A DNA stretch of 33,291 nt from Bacteroidaceae bacterium (GCA_017469525.1 JAFUGG010000048.1:1-33291), one strand, 5' to 3'; positions 15,226 to 24,166 are shown, numbered from the stretch's first letter. Program-made: numbers and translations. The notes: generated from the letters alone by a model not told the origin.

Positions 15226-17114
15226 TTCAATACCATCATTTCGCACTTCTTGCAATCGAATTCAAGCCGGAATCGCCTGCCGTCTCCCAGAACGAGGAAG
15301 AGCGGGTCATTCCATTTACTATTTGACAATTTACAATTTACAGTTTCTCCCCTTCCATTTAGACAGGGCTCGGTGGTAGGTTTGGAGGGGTCTTTCTTGC
15401 ATTGTCCCCAGGCATGGCGAAGGCAGAAGCGGCAGGTCATGAGGGGAGGATTCGGAGAAGAGCGAAGAACGGAGAATTGAGAATCGGAGTTGCCTTGCAG
15501 CAGATGTTGTAATGTGTTCTTTTCTCTCTCCCTTTCTCTTCCTTCAATCACCTTCCTTCTCCAATCAGCCAGCGTGCTTCTCGGGATGAACCAAGGTTGC
15601 GAGAAGTTTATCTCAACATCCTTGCAGACGTATGGTGTGTCGCCCAGTTTGCAGAGGACATCTTTTATCGAGTTTGTCTGATCTGTGCGTGCAGGTTGAT
15701 GCTCAGCGGCAAAGGTCATGCTTCTGCTGGTGCCGTCTTCTGCGTTGAAGGTCAGGCGGAAGCCCTGTCCTGTTTCCTCGAGCACGAAGCGGGCGCTGAT
15801 GCGTCGCTGTGCCGTTTTGCCTGCCATGAGGTCTTCCCATGCCTTGTCATAACTGCGCCAGAGGCGGTCGCCTTTCCTGACGCCAGGCATCGTGGAGGGG
15901 TAGAGGTGGTTGCCCTCGGCACGGTTCACACGGAAGCCCTGCAGGTGCTTGTCAGCATCAAAGAAGCAGAGGCCGTCACCATTGCAGAAAGATTCTGGCG
16001 AGCTGACGATGATGCAATCATTCCGGACCTCCTTCACGTGTCCCACCTCGCGTCCCCTGCTCTTTGGCGTGTTGGGTTCGGCAAGGTCGTGCGTCCGTCC
16101 ATAGAGGAAGTAGTTGGTGGCTCCTCGGGAGAAGCTTCTGGAGAGGTCGGACTGGAAGGTGTATGTGCTTGTGCCATAAGAGGAACGTTTGTATTCCGGC
16201 CGGCGCTCAAGAATAGCGTCGATGGCTTGCCTGTATGCAGCTGTCACGTTCTTGACGTATGAGACGTCCTTCAGCCTGCCTTCAATCTTGAAGCTACGCA
16301 CTCCTGCATCCATCATCTCCTCAAGGTGTGCGATGCGGTTCATGTCGCGCAACGAGAGCAGGTATTTGTCTTTGATGAGTGTCTTGCCCTCAGCATCTTC
16401 GAGCGAGAAGGGCAGACGGCAGAACTGGGCGCATTCGCCACGGTTGGCGGAACGACCGAAGCAGTATTCTGAAGCATAACACCTGCCGCTATACGACACG
16501 CACAATGCTCCATGAACAAAGACCTCCAGACTGACCTCCGGTACAGCTTTGTGGATGTTGCGTATCTGCTCGAGCGTCAGTTCGCGTGCAAGGACTATCT
16601 GATTGAATCCAAGTTTATTAAGCCTTGACACTTTCTCCTCCGTCTGGTTGTCCATCTGTGTGCTTGCATGGAGAGAAATGGGCGGCAAGTCCATCTCGAG
16701 GAGAGCCAGGTCCTGAACGATGATAGCATCAGCGCCGGCATGGTAAACGTCCCAGACGAGCTGACGTGCCTGCTCCTTCTCATCCTCGTGTAGCAATGTG
16801 TTGACAGCCACATAGACCTTTGCACCGAACTGATGGGCATAGTCGCAGAGCTGCCGGATGTCCTCAGCCGAGTTGCCTGCCGCCGCCCTTGCTCCGAAGC
16901 GTGAGGCTCCGATATAGACTGCGTCTGCGCCGTGGTCGATGGCTGCAATGCCACACTCGAGGTTGCGTGCTGGGGAGAGGAGCTCGATGAGAGCCCTAGA
17001 CTCTCCAGACTCTACCAAACCTCCCCTTAAAGGGGAGGCTTCCTTCGCGGAAAACTCGTCTGTTCCCTCCTTCTTTAAGAGGGAGTTAGAGAGGGTCTTT
17101 TTAATGTATCTCAT
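15222..17114 (-). CDS. Peptidase U32 family protein (RlhA/TrhP-like) with repeat-derived inserts
   Basis: This 630-aa protein belongs to the U32 family, whose studied E. coli members (RlhA, TrhP) act in hydroxylation of rRNA or tRNA bases rather than clearly in proteolysis. Core motifs are IELLSPARNLECGIAAI, DAVYIGASRFGARA and the U32 signature LEVFVHGALCVSYSGRCYAS, then EYCFGRSANRGECAQFCR with several cysteines that could bind an Fe-S cluster. The C-terminus has CRFC...C and CKKC pairs. Residues 7-39 (LSNSLLKKEG, ASPLRGGL) before the core, and about 575-599 (TTEPCLNGRGETVNCK) between the cysteine pairs, look like translated repeat elements. The start at 17114 overlaps the end of metA by 14 nt; the frame further upstream is a shadow of metA. 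Confidence 0.85.
   Translation of the reverse strand: MRYIKKTLSNSLLKKEGTDEFSAKEASPLRGGLVESGESRALIELLSPARNLECGIAAIDHGADAVYIGASRFGARAAAGNSAEDIRQLCDYAHQFGAKVYVAVNTLLHEDEKEQARQLVWDVYHAGADAIIVQDLALLEMDLPPISLHASTQMDNQTEEKVSRLNKLGFNQIVLARELTLEQIRNIHKAVPEVSLEVFVHGALCVSYSGRCYASEYCFGRSANRGECAQFCRLPFSLEDAEGKTLIKDKYLLSLRDMNRIAHLEEMMDAGVRSFKIEGRLKDVSYVKNVTAAYRQAIDAILERRPEYKRSSYGTSTYTFQSDLSRSFSRGATNYFLYGRTHDLAEPNTPKSRGREVGHVKEVRNDCIIVSSPESFCNGDGLCFFDADKHLQGFRVNRAEGNHLYPSTMPGVRKGDRLWRSYDKAWEDLMAGKTAQRRISARFVLEETGQGFRLTFNAEDGTSRSMTFAAEHQPARTDQTNSIKDVLCKLGDTPYVCKDVEINFSQPWFIPRSTLADWRRKVIEGREREREKNTLQHLLQGNSDSQFSVLRSSPNPPLMTCRFCLRHAWGQCKKDPSKPTTEPCLNGRGETVNCKLSNSKWNDPLFLVLGDGRRFRLEFDCKKCEMMVLK
15313..15392 (-). 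repeat. Composite palindromic element translated near the U32 C-terminus (copy 6)
   Basis: Read on the minus strand: a GC-rich imperfect palindrome (CCTCCAAACC ... GGAAGGGGAG) followed by an AT-rich tail (15334-15313) that matches 6228-6249 at 21 of 22 positions. It encodes SKPTTEPCLNGRGETVNCKL. Confidence 0.65.
17004..17096 (-). repeat. Two palindromic elements translated at the U32 N-terminus (copies 4 and 5)
   Basis: Plus-strand reading shows ACCTCCCCTTAAAGGGGAGG (about 17023-17042) and CCCTCCTTCTTTAAGAGGG (about 17061-17079). Both are near-perfect palindromes of the same C-arm/G-arm style as at 1526 and 6153, and are read in frame before the conserved U32 core. Confidence 0.7.
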
Positions 17115-18018
17115 CAATGTCGTAGGGCGTCTCCTGATAGACGTAGTAGTTGAGCCAGTTCTGGAAGAGCAGGTTGCCGTGGCCGCGCCATGTGACGAGC
17201 GGTCCCTTCTCCGGGTCATCGTCGCGATAATAGTTGACAGGCTTCCTGATGGGCAGTCCTTTTGCGAGGTCGCGCTTGTACTCTGTGTCGAGCGTGAGCG
17301 GGGAGTATTCGGAGTGTCCTGTGATGAAAATCTCACGTCCTCCGCGTGCCATTACCATCGAGACACCGCTCTGCGGGCTCTCGGCGATGAGCGTAAGCTC
17401 TGGCACGGCGAGTATGTCGGCCTTGCGTATCTCGGTGTGGCGGCTGTGTGGCATGTAGAAGACGTCGTCGAAGCCTCGGAAGATGGGCAGCTTGGGCAGC
17501 AGCGGCACTTGTGGGAAGATGCCGAACATCTTCTCGGGGAGCGGGTATTTGGGTACGCCGTAGTGATAGTAGAGTCCTGCCTGGGCAGCCCAACATATAT
17601 ATAATGTACTTGTGACGTGCGTCCGGCACCATTGAAAGATGTCGGTCATCTCGTCCCAGTAGTTCACTTCCGCGAAGTCGAGGTGCTCCACGGGTGCTCC
17701 TGTGATAATCATGCCGTCGAACTTCTCGTGGCGCATCTCCTCGAAGTCGCGGTAGAAGGCACGCATGTGTTCTATGGGCGTGTTCTTGCTCGTGTGGGCT
17801 TTCACCTTCATGAGGTGTATCTCGAGCTGCAACGGGGAGTTCGAGAGAAGGCGTATAAGGTCGGTTTCCGTGGTAATCTTCAGGGGCATGAGGTTGAGGA
17901 TGGCGATGCGCAGTGGACGGATGTCCTGGGCATTCGCACGCTCATCGCCCAGCACGAAGATGTTCTCTGCCCTGAGGAACTCAATGGCGGGCAGCCTGTC
18001 TGGAAGTCTTAGTGGCAT
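17101..18018 (-). CDS. metA: Homoserine O-acyltransferase MetA
   Basis: This 305-aa enzyme activates homoserine by acylation in methionine synthesis. It begins MPLRLPDRLPAIEFLRAENI, the standard family start; the longer frame upstream crosses the promoter and a repeat array and is rejected. The nucleophile Cys142 is in STLYICWAAQAGLYYHYG, and HSRHTEIRKADI carries the catalytic His and Glu. Position 111 is Glu (TGAPVEHLDF), the residue which in MetA proteins is linked to acetyl-CoA rather than succinyl-CoA use (Gly in the E. coli enzyme), so it may be a homoserine O-acetyltransferase. It heads an operon with the U32 and zinc-ribbon genes. The leader is only about 20 nt, so no SAM riboswitch fits. 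Confidence 0.95.
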   Translation of the reverse strand: MPLRLPDRLPAIEFLRAENIFVLGDERANAQDIRPLRIAILNLMPLKITTETDLIRLLSNSPLQLEIHLMKVKAHTSKNTPIEHMRAFYRDFEEMRHEKFDGMIITGAPVEHLDFAEVNYWDEMTDIFQWCRTHVTSTLYICWAAQAGLYYHYGVPKYPLPEKMFGIFPQVPLLPKLPIFRGFDDVFYMPHSRHTEIRKADILAVPELTLIAESPQSGVSMVMARGGREIFITGHSEYSPLTLDTEYKRDLAKGLPIRKPVNYYRDDDPEKGPLVTWRGHGNLLFQNWLNYYVYQETPYDIDEIH

Positions 18019-18047
18019 ATAGTCGTCTGTTTTGGTCTTTTCGACTG

Positions 18048-18079
18048 CAAAGGTACGAATAACCGAGCAAACAGCCAAA
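18048..18079 (-). promoter_or_regulatory. Promoter of the metA operon
   Basis: Minus strand: TTTG (18079-18076), 20-bp spacer, TACCTTTG (18055-18048), 30 bp before the metA start. Confidence 0.85.
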
Positions 18080-18150
18080 TTTATCCGTGCTTTTTCAGCC
18101 TGATGAGCTCTCTCGACGCTTTCCTTTGCCGAACTTTGCACAGGGGAGAG

Positions 18151-18218
18151 TTTGCACATACATGTACGTGCAATTGCATTTACATGTATGTGCAATTGCA
18201 TTTACATGTATGTGCAAT
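18151..18218. repeat. 22-bp-period array C, related to array B
   Basis: TACATGTA at 18159, 18181 and 18203, alternating with TGCAATTGCA, giving palindrome centres every 11 bp. It begins with the same TTTGCACATACATGTA as array B. It lies 62 bp after the GH92 stop and about 70 bp upstream of the metA promoter. Confidence 0.95.
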
Positions 18219-18280
18219 CTATCCATGCTGATGGGTTGGCTGGATAGTTGTGGAAGGATGGGGGATTTCCCTTGTTTTGT

Positions 18281-20494
18281 TCAGTCTTCTACGGTGATGC
18301 GCAGTTCTTTGCCTGCGGCGAGGTCGTCGTGCCGGACGAACCAGCCTTCGAGTGGCTTGCCGCCGATGGTGATGCTCTTTATCTTCTCGCCTTTCCCTTC
18401 ACGGACGATGGTGAAGCGCTTTCCGCTGCCGAGGGTGAAGTGCACTTTGTCGAAAAGGGGCACACTGACGATGTATTTGGGGTCAGCCGGTGAATAGGTG
18501 TAGATGCCGATGGCGTTGAGTACGTACCAGGCAGACATCTCGCCCGCGTCGTCCATGCCTGCATAGGCCAGATGGTCTGCTCCCATGCCGTAGTAGTTGT
18601 GCATGAGGGTGTTGAGGATGTGCTGTGCCTTTTCCTGACGTCCAATGAAGTAGTAGGCATAGGGTATGCTGTGACCAGGTTGGTTGCCGTGGCAATAAGT
18701 GCCGAGGTAGCCGGTGAGGTTCCACGCCTCGTAGTGGCCGCATGGGACGGTGAAGAGTGAGTCGAGTTTCTGCTCGACGGCTTGCTTTGAGGGGTAGAGC
18801 GCTATCAAGCCCTCGGGGTCGTGTGGCGCAAAGAAGAGCGAGTTCCAGGCGTCGGCCTCGCGATACATATATTGATAATAAGGATAGTTTGGTCGGAAGT
18901 CTTCTATCCATTGTGCCTTTCCGTTGCGGATGACTTTGCCTCGCCAGAAGCCCGTGGAGGGGTCGAAGAGGTTCTTGTAGTTCTGCGAGTGGCGGAGCAG
19001 CATCTTTTCGTTCTTCTTGTCCTTCAGCTCGTGGGCTACGAGGGCTGTGGCATAGTCGTCGTAGGCATACTCCTGGGTCTTCGTGACGGACCCCTTGTAT
19101 TCGTTCTCCGTTCGCACGTTCACGGTGTCCTTCTCCGCTATCCATCCGCGCTCCAGGTATTCGTCGAGATAAGGCCTGCCGCCGCGTCCGGGCACTGTGG
19201 CATTCTTCAGCATCAGGGCATAGGCACGACGGAGGTCGAAGCCACGGATGCCTCGCAGCCACGAACCGGCCACGAAAGTAGAGGCATGGTCGCCGTGGAA
19301 GAAGCTGGGCATATAGCCGCCCCGGACCTCGCCGCGTTCGATGCAGGAGCGTATGATGTCGGTCGCTACGTCGGGCATTATCATGCCCAGCAGGATGAGT
19401 TTGTTGCGATAGGTGTCCCAGAAGGATGGGTTGGTGTAATAGCGGAAGTCTCCCTTAGCCACGCCGCCGCGGTCGCTGGGGTATTCGCCGTTGACATCTG
19501 TGCGGAGGTGAGGGAAAAGGAAGACACGGTAGAGCGTGGAGTAGAGCATGGAGCGGTCGGCTTCGGTGCCGCCTTCCACCTGAATGTGTCCAAGGAGGTC
19601 GTTCCAAATGCGGTCCGCTTCGCTACGGACCTGGTCGAAGCTTTTGCCGGCGAGTTCTGCCTTTAGGTTCTCCTTGGCGTTTTCGATGCTGACGAACGAG
19701 AAACCTATCTTCAGTTCAACAGGACGGTTGGCACGCGGCTCCTTGAGCGTTATCATTCCGACGGGTAGCATACGTCCCCATCGGTTCGTCCCTTCGTTGT
19801 TTCCTCTTTGAGGTGCTGTTTGAGCGCCCCTGTCTTCAGTTACACTGTTGATGTCCTCCGAGAGCTCGGCATAGAAGTAGATGCGTCCCTCGCCGTCCTG
19901 AAAGCCTTCGAAGGCATTGCTGGCAGCTTGCTTCAGCTCCCAGTGACGAGGCGAATTGTTGGAGCGGGCAATGTCGATGAGCACTTGTCTCTCCGTCCCC
20001 TCGGGATAGGTGTAGCGATGGTAGCCGCAATGGAGTGTGGAGGTAAGTTCGGCATTGATGTGATAGCGGTCGAGCAGGACGCGATAGTAGCCCGGATGCG
20101 CCTCTTCCTCCGTGTGACGGAACAGGGAGCGATAGCTTTCCGGCCGTGGCTTGCCTTCCTTCGTGACAGGAAGGATGGGCAGATGAAGCAGGTTCCAATG
20201 CCCCTTCGAGGTGTGTGCGAAGCCGTAGATGAAGTTGTCCTCGTACTGATAGCCGGATCCGCTGCGGTACATCGTGACAGGCGTCAGTTGCACCATTGCG
20301 TTGGGCAGGGCTGAGCCGGGGAACGTCTCTGCGCCCCATGGACGTTTCTCCTCCGTGCGAATGTAGCCCAGGTCCTCGGGTGTCCAAAGGGTGGCTGTGC
20401 CCATCAATGGGTTGACATACTGCGTTACGTTCTGGGAATGAATGCTTGTTAAACTGAAAAGCAAAGCAAAAATGCTAAGAAATGACCTGCTCAT
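18281..20494 (-). CDS. Secreted GH92 family alpha-mannosidase
   Basis: This 737-aa protein has a signal peptide (MSRSFLSIFALLFSLTSIHS). GH92 enzymes are calcium-dependent exo-acting alpha-mannosidases. The N-terminal beta-sandwich begins VTQYVNPLMGT, the usual GH92 start, with FPGSALPNAMVQLTP. The (alpha/alpha)6 domain holds NPSFWDTYRNKLIL, GDHASTFVAGSW, the likely general acid Glu546 in YREADAWNSLFF, GNQPGHSIPYAYYF, and the base region GMDDAGEMSAWYVLNAIGIY. The usual forms are EGNAWQY and NDDCGQMSAW, so this is a variant subgroup. It starts 57 bp after the GH71/99-like gene on the same strand and may share its transcript. With GH76 it suggests mannan or N-glycan use. Confidence 0.92.
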   Translation of the reverse strand: MSRSFLSIFALLFSLTSIHSQNVTQYVNPLMGTATLWTPEDLGYIRTEEKRPWGAETFPGSALPNAMVQLTPVTMYRSGSGYQYEDNFIYGFAHTSKGHWNLLHLPILPVTKEGKPRPESYRSLFRHTEEEAHPGYYRVLLDRYHINAELTSTLHCGYHRYTYPEGTERQVLIDIARSNNSPRHWELKQAASNAFEGFQDGEGRIYFYAELSEDINSVTEDRGAQTAPQRGNNEGTNRWGRMLPVGMITLKEPRANRPVELKIGFSFVSIENAKENLKAELAGKSFDQVRSEADRIWNDLLGHIQVEGGTEADRSMLYSTLYRVFLFPHLRTDVNGEYPSDRGGVAKGDFRYYTNPSFWDTYRNKLILLGMIMPDVATDIIRSCIERGEVRGGYMPSFFHGDHASTFVAGSWLRGIRGFDLRRAYALMLKNATVPGRGGRPYLDEYLERGWIAEKDTVNVRTENEYKGSVTKTQEYAYDDYATALVAHELKDKKNEKMLLRHSQNYKNLFDPSTGFWRGKVIRNGKAQWIEDFRPNYPYYQYMYREADAWNSLFFAPHDPEGLIALYPSKQAVEQKLDSLFTVPCGHYEAWNLTGYLGTYCHGNQPGHSIPYAYYFIGRQEKAQHILNTLMHNYYGMGADHLAYAGMDDAGEMSAWYVLNAIGIYTYSPADPKYIVSVPLFDKVHFTLGSGKRFTIVREGKGEKIKSITIGGKPLEGWFVRHDDLAAGKELRITVED

Positions 20495-20551
20495 AATACT
20501 TTATCTATTTAGTGTTGTGTATCGTTCTTGCAAAGTTTTGCCAGACATGCC

Positions 20552-22345
20552 TTACCTTCGCCATACGAATCGGTAGGCAAAGCGGCGGTTGGGGGCAGTA
20601 TCGCCTGAGGTGGAGACGGATATGATGTCGTTTGGGTTGGTTGGATTGTCTGCCCACTTGAAGGCAAAGGAAACTTCTTTTCCGGTTTTGTTCAGCAGTT
20701 TGCGGGGCACGGCAAGCTCAAGCACATTGCTCCGAACGGCAAATGGATAAATGCCGTCGGCTGGTCTGATGACAAAGTCGTACGTGCCGTCCTCGTCGAT
20801 GTCGATGTGGAGCAACATCCAATTTAGGTCTGAGCTGGGCGTCAATGGCTCGGCTGTTTCGGCGGCAAAGTAGATGTTCTTCTTGTCGACTGCGACGAGG
20901 CAGTGCGTTATGTCGTTGCGGCCGCTCTGGTCCGTATAATGATGGTCGCCGTAGCCGTCCCAGTCGCGATGCAGGACGTCGCCCCTTGTGTCGAGGAAAC
21001 TGCTGTCGGATTGCCATTCGTCGAGGCTTCCGTCGAGTTTGATGTGCTGATAGCCTCTGTGGATGGGCATGGGCGAGACGCCTTTGTAGCGACGGATGTT
21101 CTGGACCATCTGCATGTAATAATTGTCCGTCCATCCTCCTTTCATCGGGGCGATGGTGCGGTTGAACTCAGCATTGTACTGGTCCACGAAATAGAACGGG
21201 TTGTCCTTCCTACCGAGGAAATCGATGTGCATCTCTGCCTGTCCGCTCGGGTCTTTGCCGTTCTTGTACTTGCCTGCCGTCCATTCGTTCCAGTCGTTGA
21301 GGTAGATGAAGTCGGGATCGACCTGCAATGCTTCGTTCCATCTGTCCTGGAAATAGATGCCATACTGCGAGAGAGGCTGCCCGTCTCCATTCATCGGCAT
21401 GTCTTTCCCGTCGAGCGGCGGCTCGCCGGTCTCGCGTCGCCAGCTCTTTCCGGTGATGCTGATGGGATGCTGGGCAGGCGTGACGGCCATTTCCTCCATG
21501 CGTCCCTGGTGTTTGGCGCACAGCTCTTCGGGCTTCAAGGCAGCCACCTTCGGGTCGTTCATCTCGTAGCCGAAGCTCCATTTGTCTTCGCCTCCGACGT
21601 ACGGAGTATCAGCCCATGTGTGATACCCCCACCACATATTCCTCAGGGTAAAGAAGTCCCAGACCTCCTGGCTGTAGTCTTTGTCGTGCTGACCGCCATT
21701 TGGATTGGCATCGACGCTTGGCGTGGCGTTGTAAAGGAGTAACGGCTTGCCTTCCCAATAGAACCAGCAATCCTCGTAGCGGGGCGTCTTGTAGAAGCGT
21801 TCGTAGAGGCTCTCTACCACATCAATCACGTTGCCGTTGAACGCCCAAAAGCAGAACTTCGGCACTTTGTTGCCCAGCGCCTTCATTTCCTGCATGGTGG
21901 TGAAGAGGACTTCCCATTCGTCCCAATAGCAGACGGCGTTGGTGACGTCCATGATGAGCACGTCGACGCCGGCATCGGCCAGCATCGAAAGGTCGTGGAA
22001 GCAGACGTATTTGTCCTTGCTCAGGAAGTAGCCGTACTCGGGTTCGCCCCAATGATAAGTGGCATAAGGGAAGTCGGGTACGCCTCGGGTGCACATGGAA
22101 TCGGCTTCGATGCGCTTCGTGACATCATAGGTGTAAGGCTGTCCGTTGTGATGGTCGGGTGTGTGCCAGGTGATGTAGAAGATGCCAACGGTTCGTTGCT
22201 TGTCTGTCTTCAGCGGGTATTCCTCGGCAGTCGGCAAGGTTCTGCCTAAGCCATCGGTGGCTACCCACGAGGCTTGCGGGAAAGCCTTAAGGGACAGAAG
22301 GACAGAGAGTAACAGCAGGATGTGCCGGGCTTTCTTCTTCATCAT
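20552..22345 (-). CDS. Secreted GH71/99-like TIM-barrel protein with CBM9-like C-terminal domain
   Basis: The product is about 597 aa with a signal peptide ([20 protein letters not shown]). The region RTVGIFYITWHTPDHHNGQP, HWGEPEYGYFLSKDKYV, LADAGVDVLIMDVTNA and FIYLNDWNEWTAGKY resembles the GH71/GH99-like barrels annotated in Bacteroides, where the WNEW motif is typical. From about 480 on, IKLDGSLDEWQ, LVAVDKKNIYFAAET and LLHIDIDEDGTYDF match the pattern of CBM9-like domains. GH99 members act on alpha-mannosides, which would fit GH76 and GH92 nearby, but the exact family is not certain. The start ATGATG overlaps the typA stop (ATGA), and the long frame upstream lies inside typA. Confidence 0.75.
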   Translation of the reverse strand: MMKKKARHILLLLSVLLSLKAFPQASWVATDGLGRTLPTAEEYPLKTDKQRTVGIFYITWHTPDHHNGQPYTYDVTKRIEADSMCTRGVPDFPYATYHWGEPEYGYFLSKDKYVCFHDLSMLADAGVDVLIMDVTNAVCYWDEWEVLFTTMQEMKALGNKVPKFCFWAFNGNVIDVVESLYERFYKTPRYEDCWFYWEGKPLLLYNATPSVDANPNGGQHDKDYSQEVWDFFTLRNMWWGYHTWADTPYVGGEDKWSFGYEMNDPKVAALKPEELCAKHQGRMEEMAVTPAQHPISITGKSWRRETGEPPLDGKDMPMNGDGQPLSQYGIYFQDRWNEALQVDPDFIYLNDWNEWTAGKYKNGKDPSGQAEMHIDFLGRKDNPFYFVDQYNAEFNRTIAPMKGGWTDNYYMQMVQNIRRYKGVSPMPIHRGYQHIKLDGSLDEWQSDSSFLDTRGDVLHRDWDGYGDHHYTDQSGRNDITHCLVAVDKKNIYFAAETAEPLTPSSDLNWMLLHIDIDEDGTYDFVIRPADGIYPFAVRSNVLELAVPRKLLNKTGKEVSFAFKWADNPTNPNDIISVSTSGDTAPNRRFAYRFVWRR

Positions 22346-24144
22346 TCCTTGTTTGCGCGTTTCCTTTCCAGATGGTCGAGGATGACCTTTCTCATACGCA
22401 TACTCTTGGGCGTCACCTCGACGTATTCGTCGGCCTTGATGTATTCGAGTGCCTCTTCGAGCGAGAAGATTGTGGCGGGGATGATATGAGCCTTCTCGTC
22501 CGTTCCGCTGGCACGCACGTTCGTCAGCTGCTTGGCTTTGCATACGTTGATGACAATGTCGTTCTCGTGAACATGCTCTCCCACGACCTGACCCGCATAG
22601 ACTTGATCCTGCGGTTCGATGAAGAAGCGTCCGCGGTCCTGCAGGTGGTCGATGGCATAGGCGTAGGCATTGCCGCTCTCGAGGGCGATGAGAGAACCGT
22701 TCACGCGACGGTTGATGTCGCCCTTGTAGGGCTGGTATTCCTTGAAACGATGGGCAATGATGGCTTCTCCCTGACTTGCCGTGAGCATGTTGGTGCGCAG
22801 ACCTATGATGCCGCGGCTGGGGATGAGGAACTCGATGTTGACACGCTCGCCCTGACTCTCCATGCTGATCATCTCGCCCTTGCGGCGTGTCACCATGTCA
22901 ATCATCTTCGACGAGAACTCTTCGGGCACGTTGATGGTCATCTCTTCGACGGGCTCGCACTTCACACCATCTATTTCCTTATATATTACCTGTGGCTGAC
23001 CGACCTGGAGTTCGTAGCCTTCGCGTCGCATCGTCTCGATGAGGACGGACAGATGCAGTACGCCTCTTCCTGAGACAATCCATCGGTCGGTATAGCCTTC
23101 TGGCACTTCGACGCGCAGGGCGAGGTTCTTCTCCAGTTCGCGCTCCAGGCGTTCGCCGATGTGGCGGCTTGTGCAATACTTGCCTTCCTTTCCGAAGAAG
23201 GGTGAATCGTTGATGGTGAAAAGCATGGACATCGTAGGCTCGTCGATGCTGATGGGAGGCAGCGGCTCGGGATTCTCGAAGTCGCAAATCGTGTCGCCTA
23301 TCTCGAAGTGTTCCAGGCCGACGATGGCACAGATGTCGCCCGAGCTGACCTCCGACGTCTTTTGGCGTCCCATTCCCGTGAAGGTGTGGAGTTCCTTGAT
23401 GCGTGTCTTCTCCAGCTCTCCGTTCCTGTGGGCAATAGTGATGTTCATGCCTTCTTTCAACGTGCCGCGATGCACCCTTCCCACAGCGATGCGACCCGTA
23501 TAGGTCGAGTAGTCGAGGCTCGTGATGAGCATCTGCGGTGTGCCTTCCAGCATCTCGGGTTCGGGAATGTACTTGAGGATGCAGTCGAGCAGATAGGTGA
23601 TGTCCTGCGTTGGTGTCTGCCAGTCCTCTGCCATCCAGCCCTGCTTGGCAGAGCCGTAGATGACGGGGAAGTCGAGCTGGTCTTCTGTTGCATCGAGGTC
23701 GCACATCAGGTCGAACACCATCTCATAGACCTCTTCCGGTCGGCAGTTGGGTTTGTCCACCTTATTGATGACGACGACGGGCTTCAGACCTATCTGCAGG
23801 GCCTTTTGCAGGACGAATCGTGTCTGCGGCATGGGGCCTTCGAAGGCATCCACGAGCAGCAGGCATCCGTCGGCCATGTTCAGCACGCGTTCCACCTCGC
23901 CACCGAAGTCGGAGTGCCCCGGCGTGTCTATGATATTTATCTTTGTGCCTTTGTAGTTGATGCTGACGTTCTTGGAGAGGATGGTGATGCCTCGTTCACG
24001 TTCCAGTTCATTATTGTCGAGCATAAGCTCGCCTGTCTGCTGGTTGTCGCGGAACAGATTTCCTGCCAGCAACATTTTGTCTACGAGTGTTGTTTTGCCA
24101 TGGTCGACGTGCGCGATGATGGCTATATTTCTTATACTTTGCAT
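22342..24144 (-). CDS. typA: Translational GTPase TypA/BipA
   Basis: This 600-aa GTPase binds the ribosome and aids 50S assembly and stress adaptation. G1 is HVDHGKTTL (residues 12-20), switch region RERGITI (49-55), G3 is DTPGHSDF (73-80) and G4 is NKVD (127-130). The EF-G-like domains and the TypA-specific C-terminal domain ([46 protein letters not shown]) are complete. It starts at ATG 24144 behind its own TAATTTTG box. Its stop overlaps the start of a secreted glycosidase, an uncommon neighbour for a housekeeping factor. Confidence 0.97.
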   Translation of the reverse strand: MQSIRNIAIIAHVDHGKTTLVDKMLLAGNLFRDNQQTGELMLDNNELERERGITILSKNVSINYKGTKINIIDTPGHSDFGGEVERVLNMADGCLLLVDAFEGPMPQTRFVLQKALQIGLKPVVVINKVDKPNCRPEEVYEMVFDLMCDLDATEDQLDFPVIYGSAKQGWMAEDWQTPTQDITYLLDCILKYIPEPEMLEGTPQMLITSLDYSTYTGRIAVGRVHRGTLKEGMNITIAHRNGELEKTRIKELHTFTGMGRQKTSEVSSGDICAIVGLEHFEIGDTICDFENPEPLPPISIDEPTMSMLFTINDSPFFGKEGKYCTSRHIGERLERELEKNLALRVEVPEGYTDRWIVSGRGVLHLSVLIETMRREGYELQVGQPQVIYKEIDGVKCEPVEEMTINVPEEFSSKMIDMVTRRKGEMISMESQGERVNIEFLIPSRGIIGLRTNMLTASQGEAIIAHRFKEYQPYKGDINRRVNGSLIALESGNAYAYAIDHLQDRGRFFIEPQDQVYAGQVVGEHVHENDIVINVCKAKQLTNVRASGTDEKAHIIPATIFSLEEALEYIKADEYVEVTPKSMRMRKVILDHLERKRANKE

Positions 24145-24166
24145 AGTCTTAATGTTATTTTGGCTG

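Noticed and set aside
15222..17114. Frameshift or assembly error in the U32 gene
   Set aside because: The unusual segments keep the frame and consist of elements found elsewhere in the window, so insertion of repeats explains them better.
17115..17336. Longer U32 protein starting at 17336
   Set aside because: The extra 74 residues are Ser/Thr/Arg-rich shadow sequence inside metA and end just before the overlapping start at 17114.
18019..18047. SAM riboswitch before metA
   Set aside because: The leader between promoter and start codon is only about 20 nt, too short for any known SAM riboswitch.
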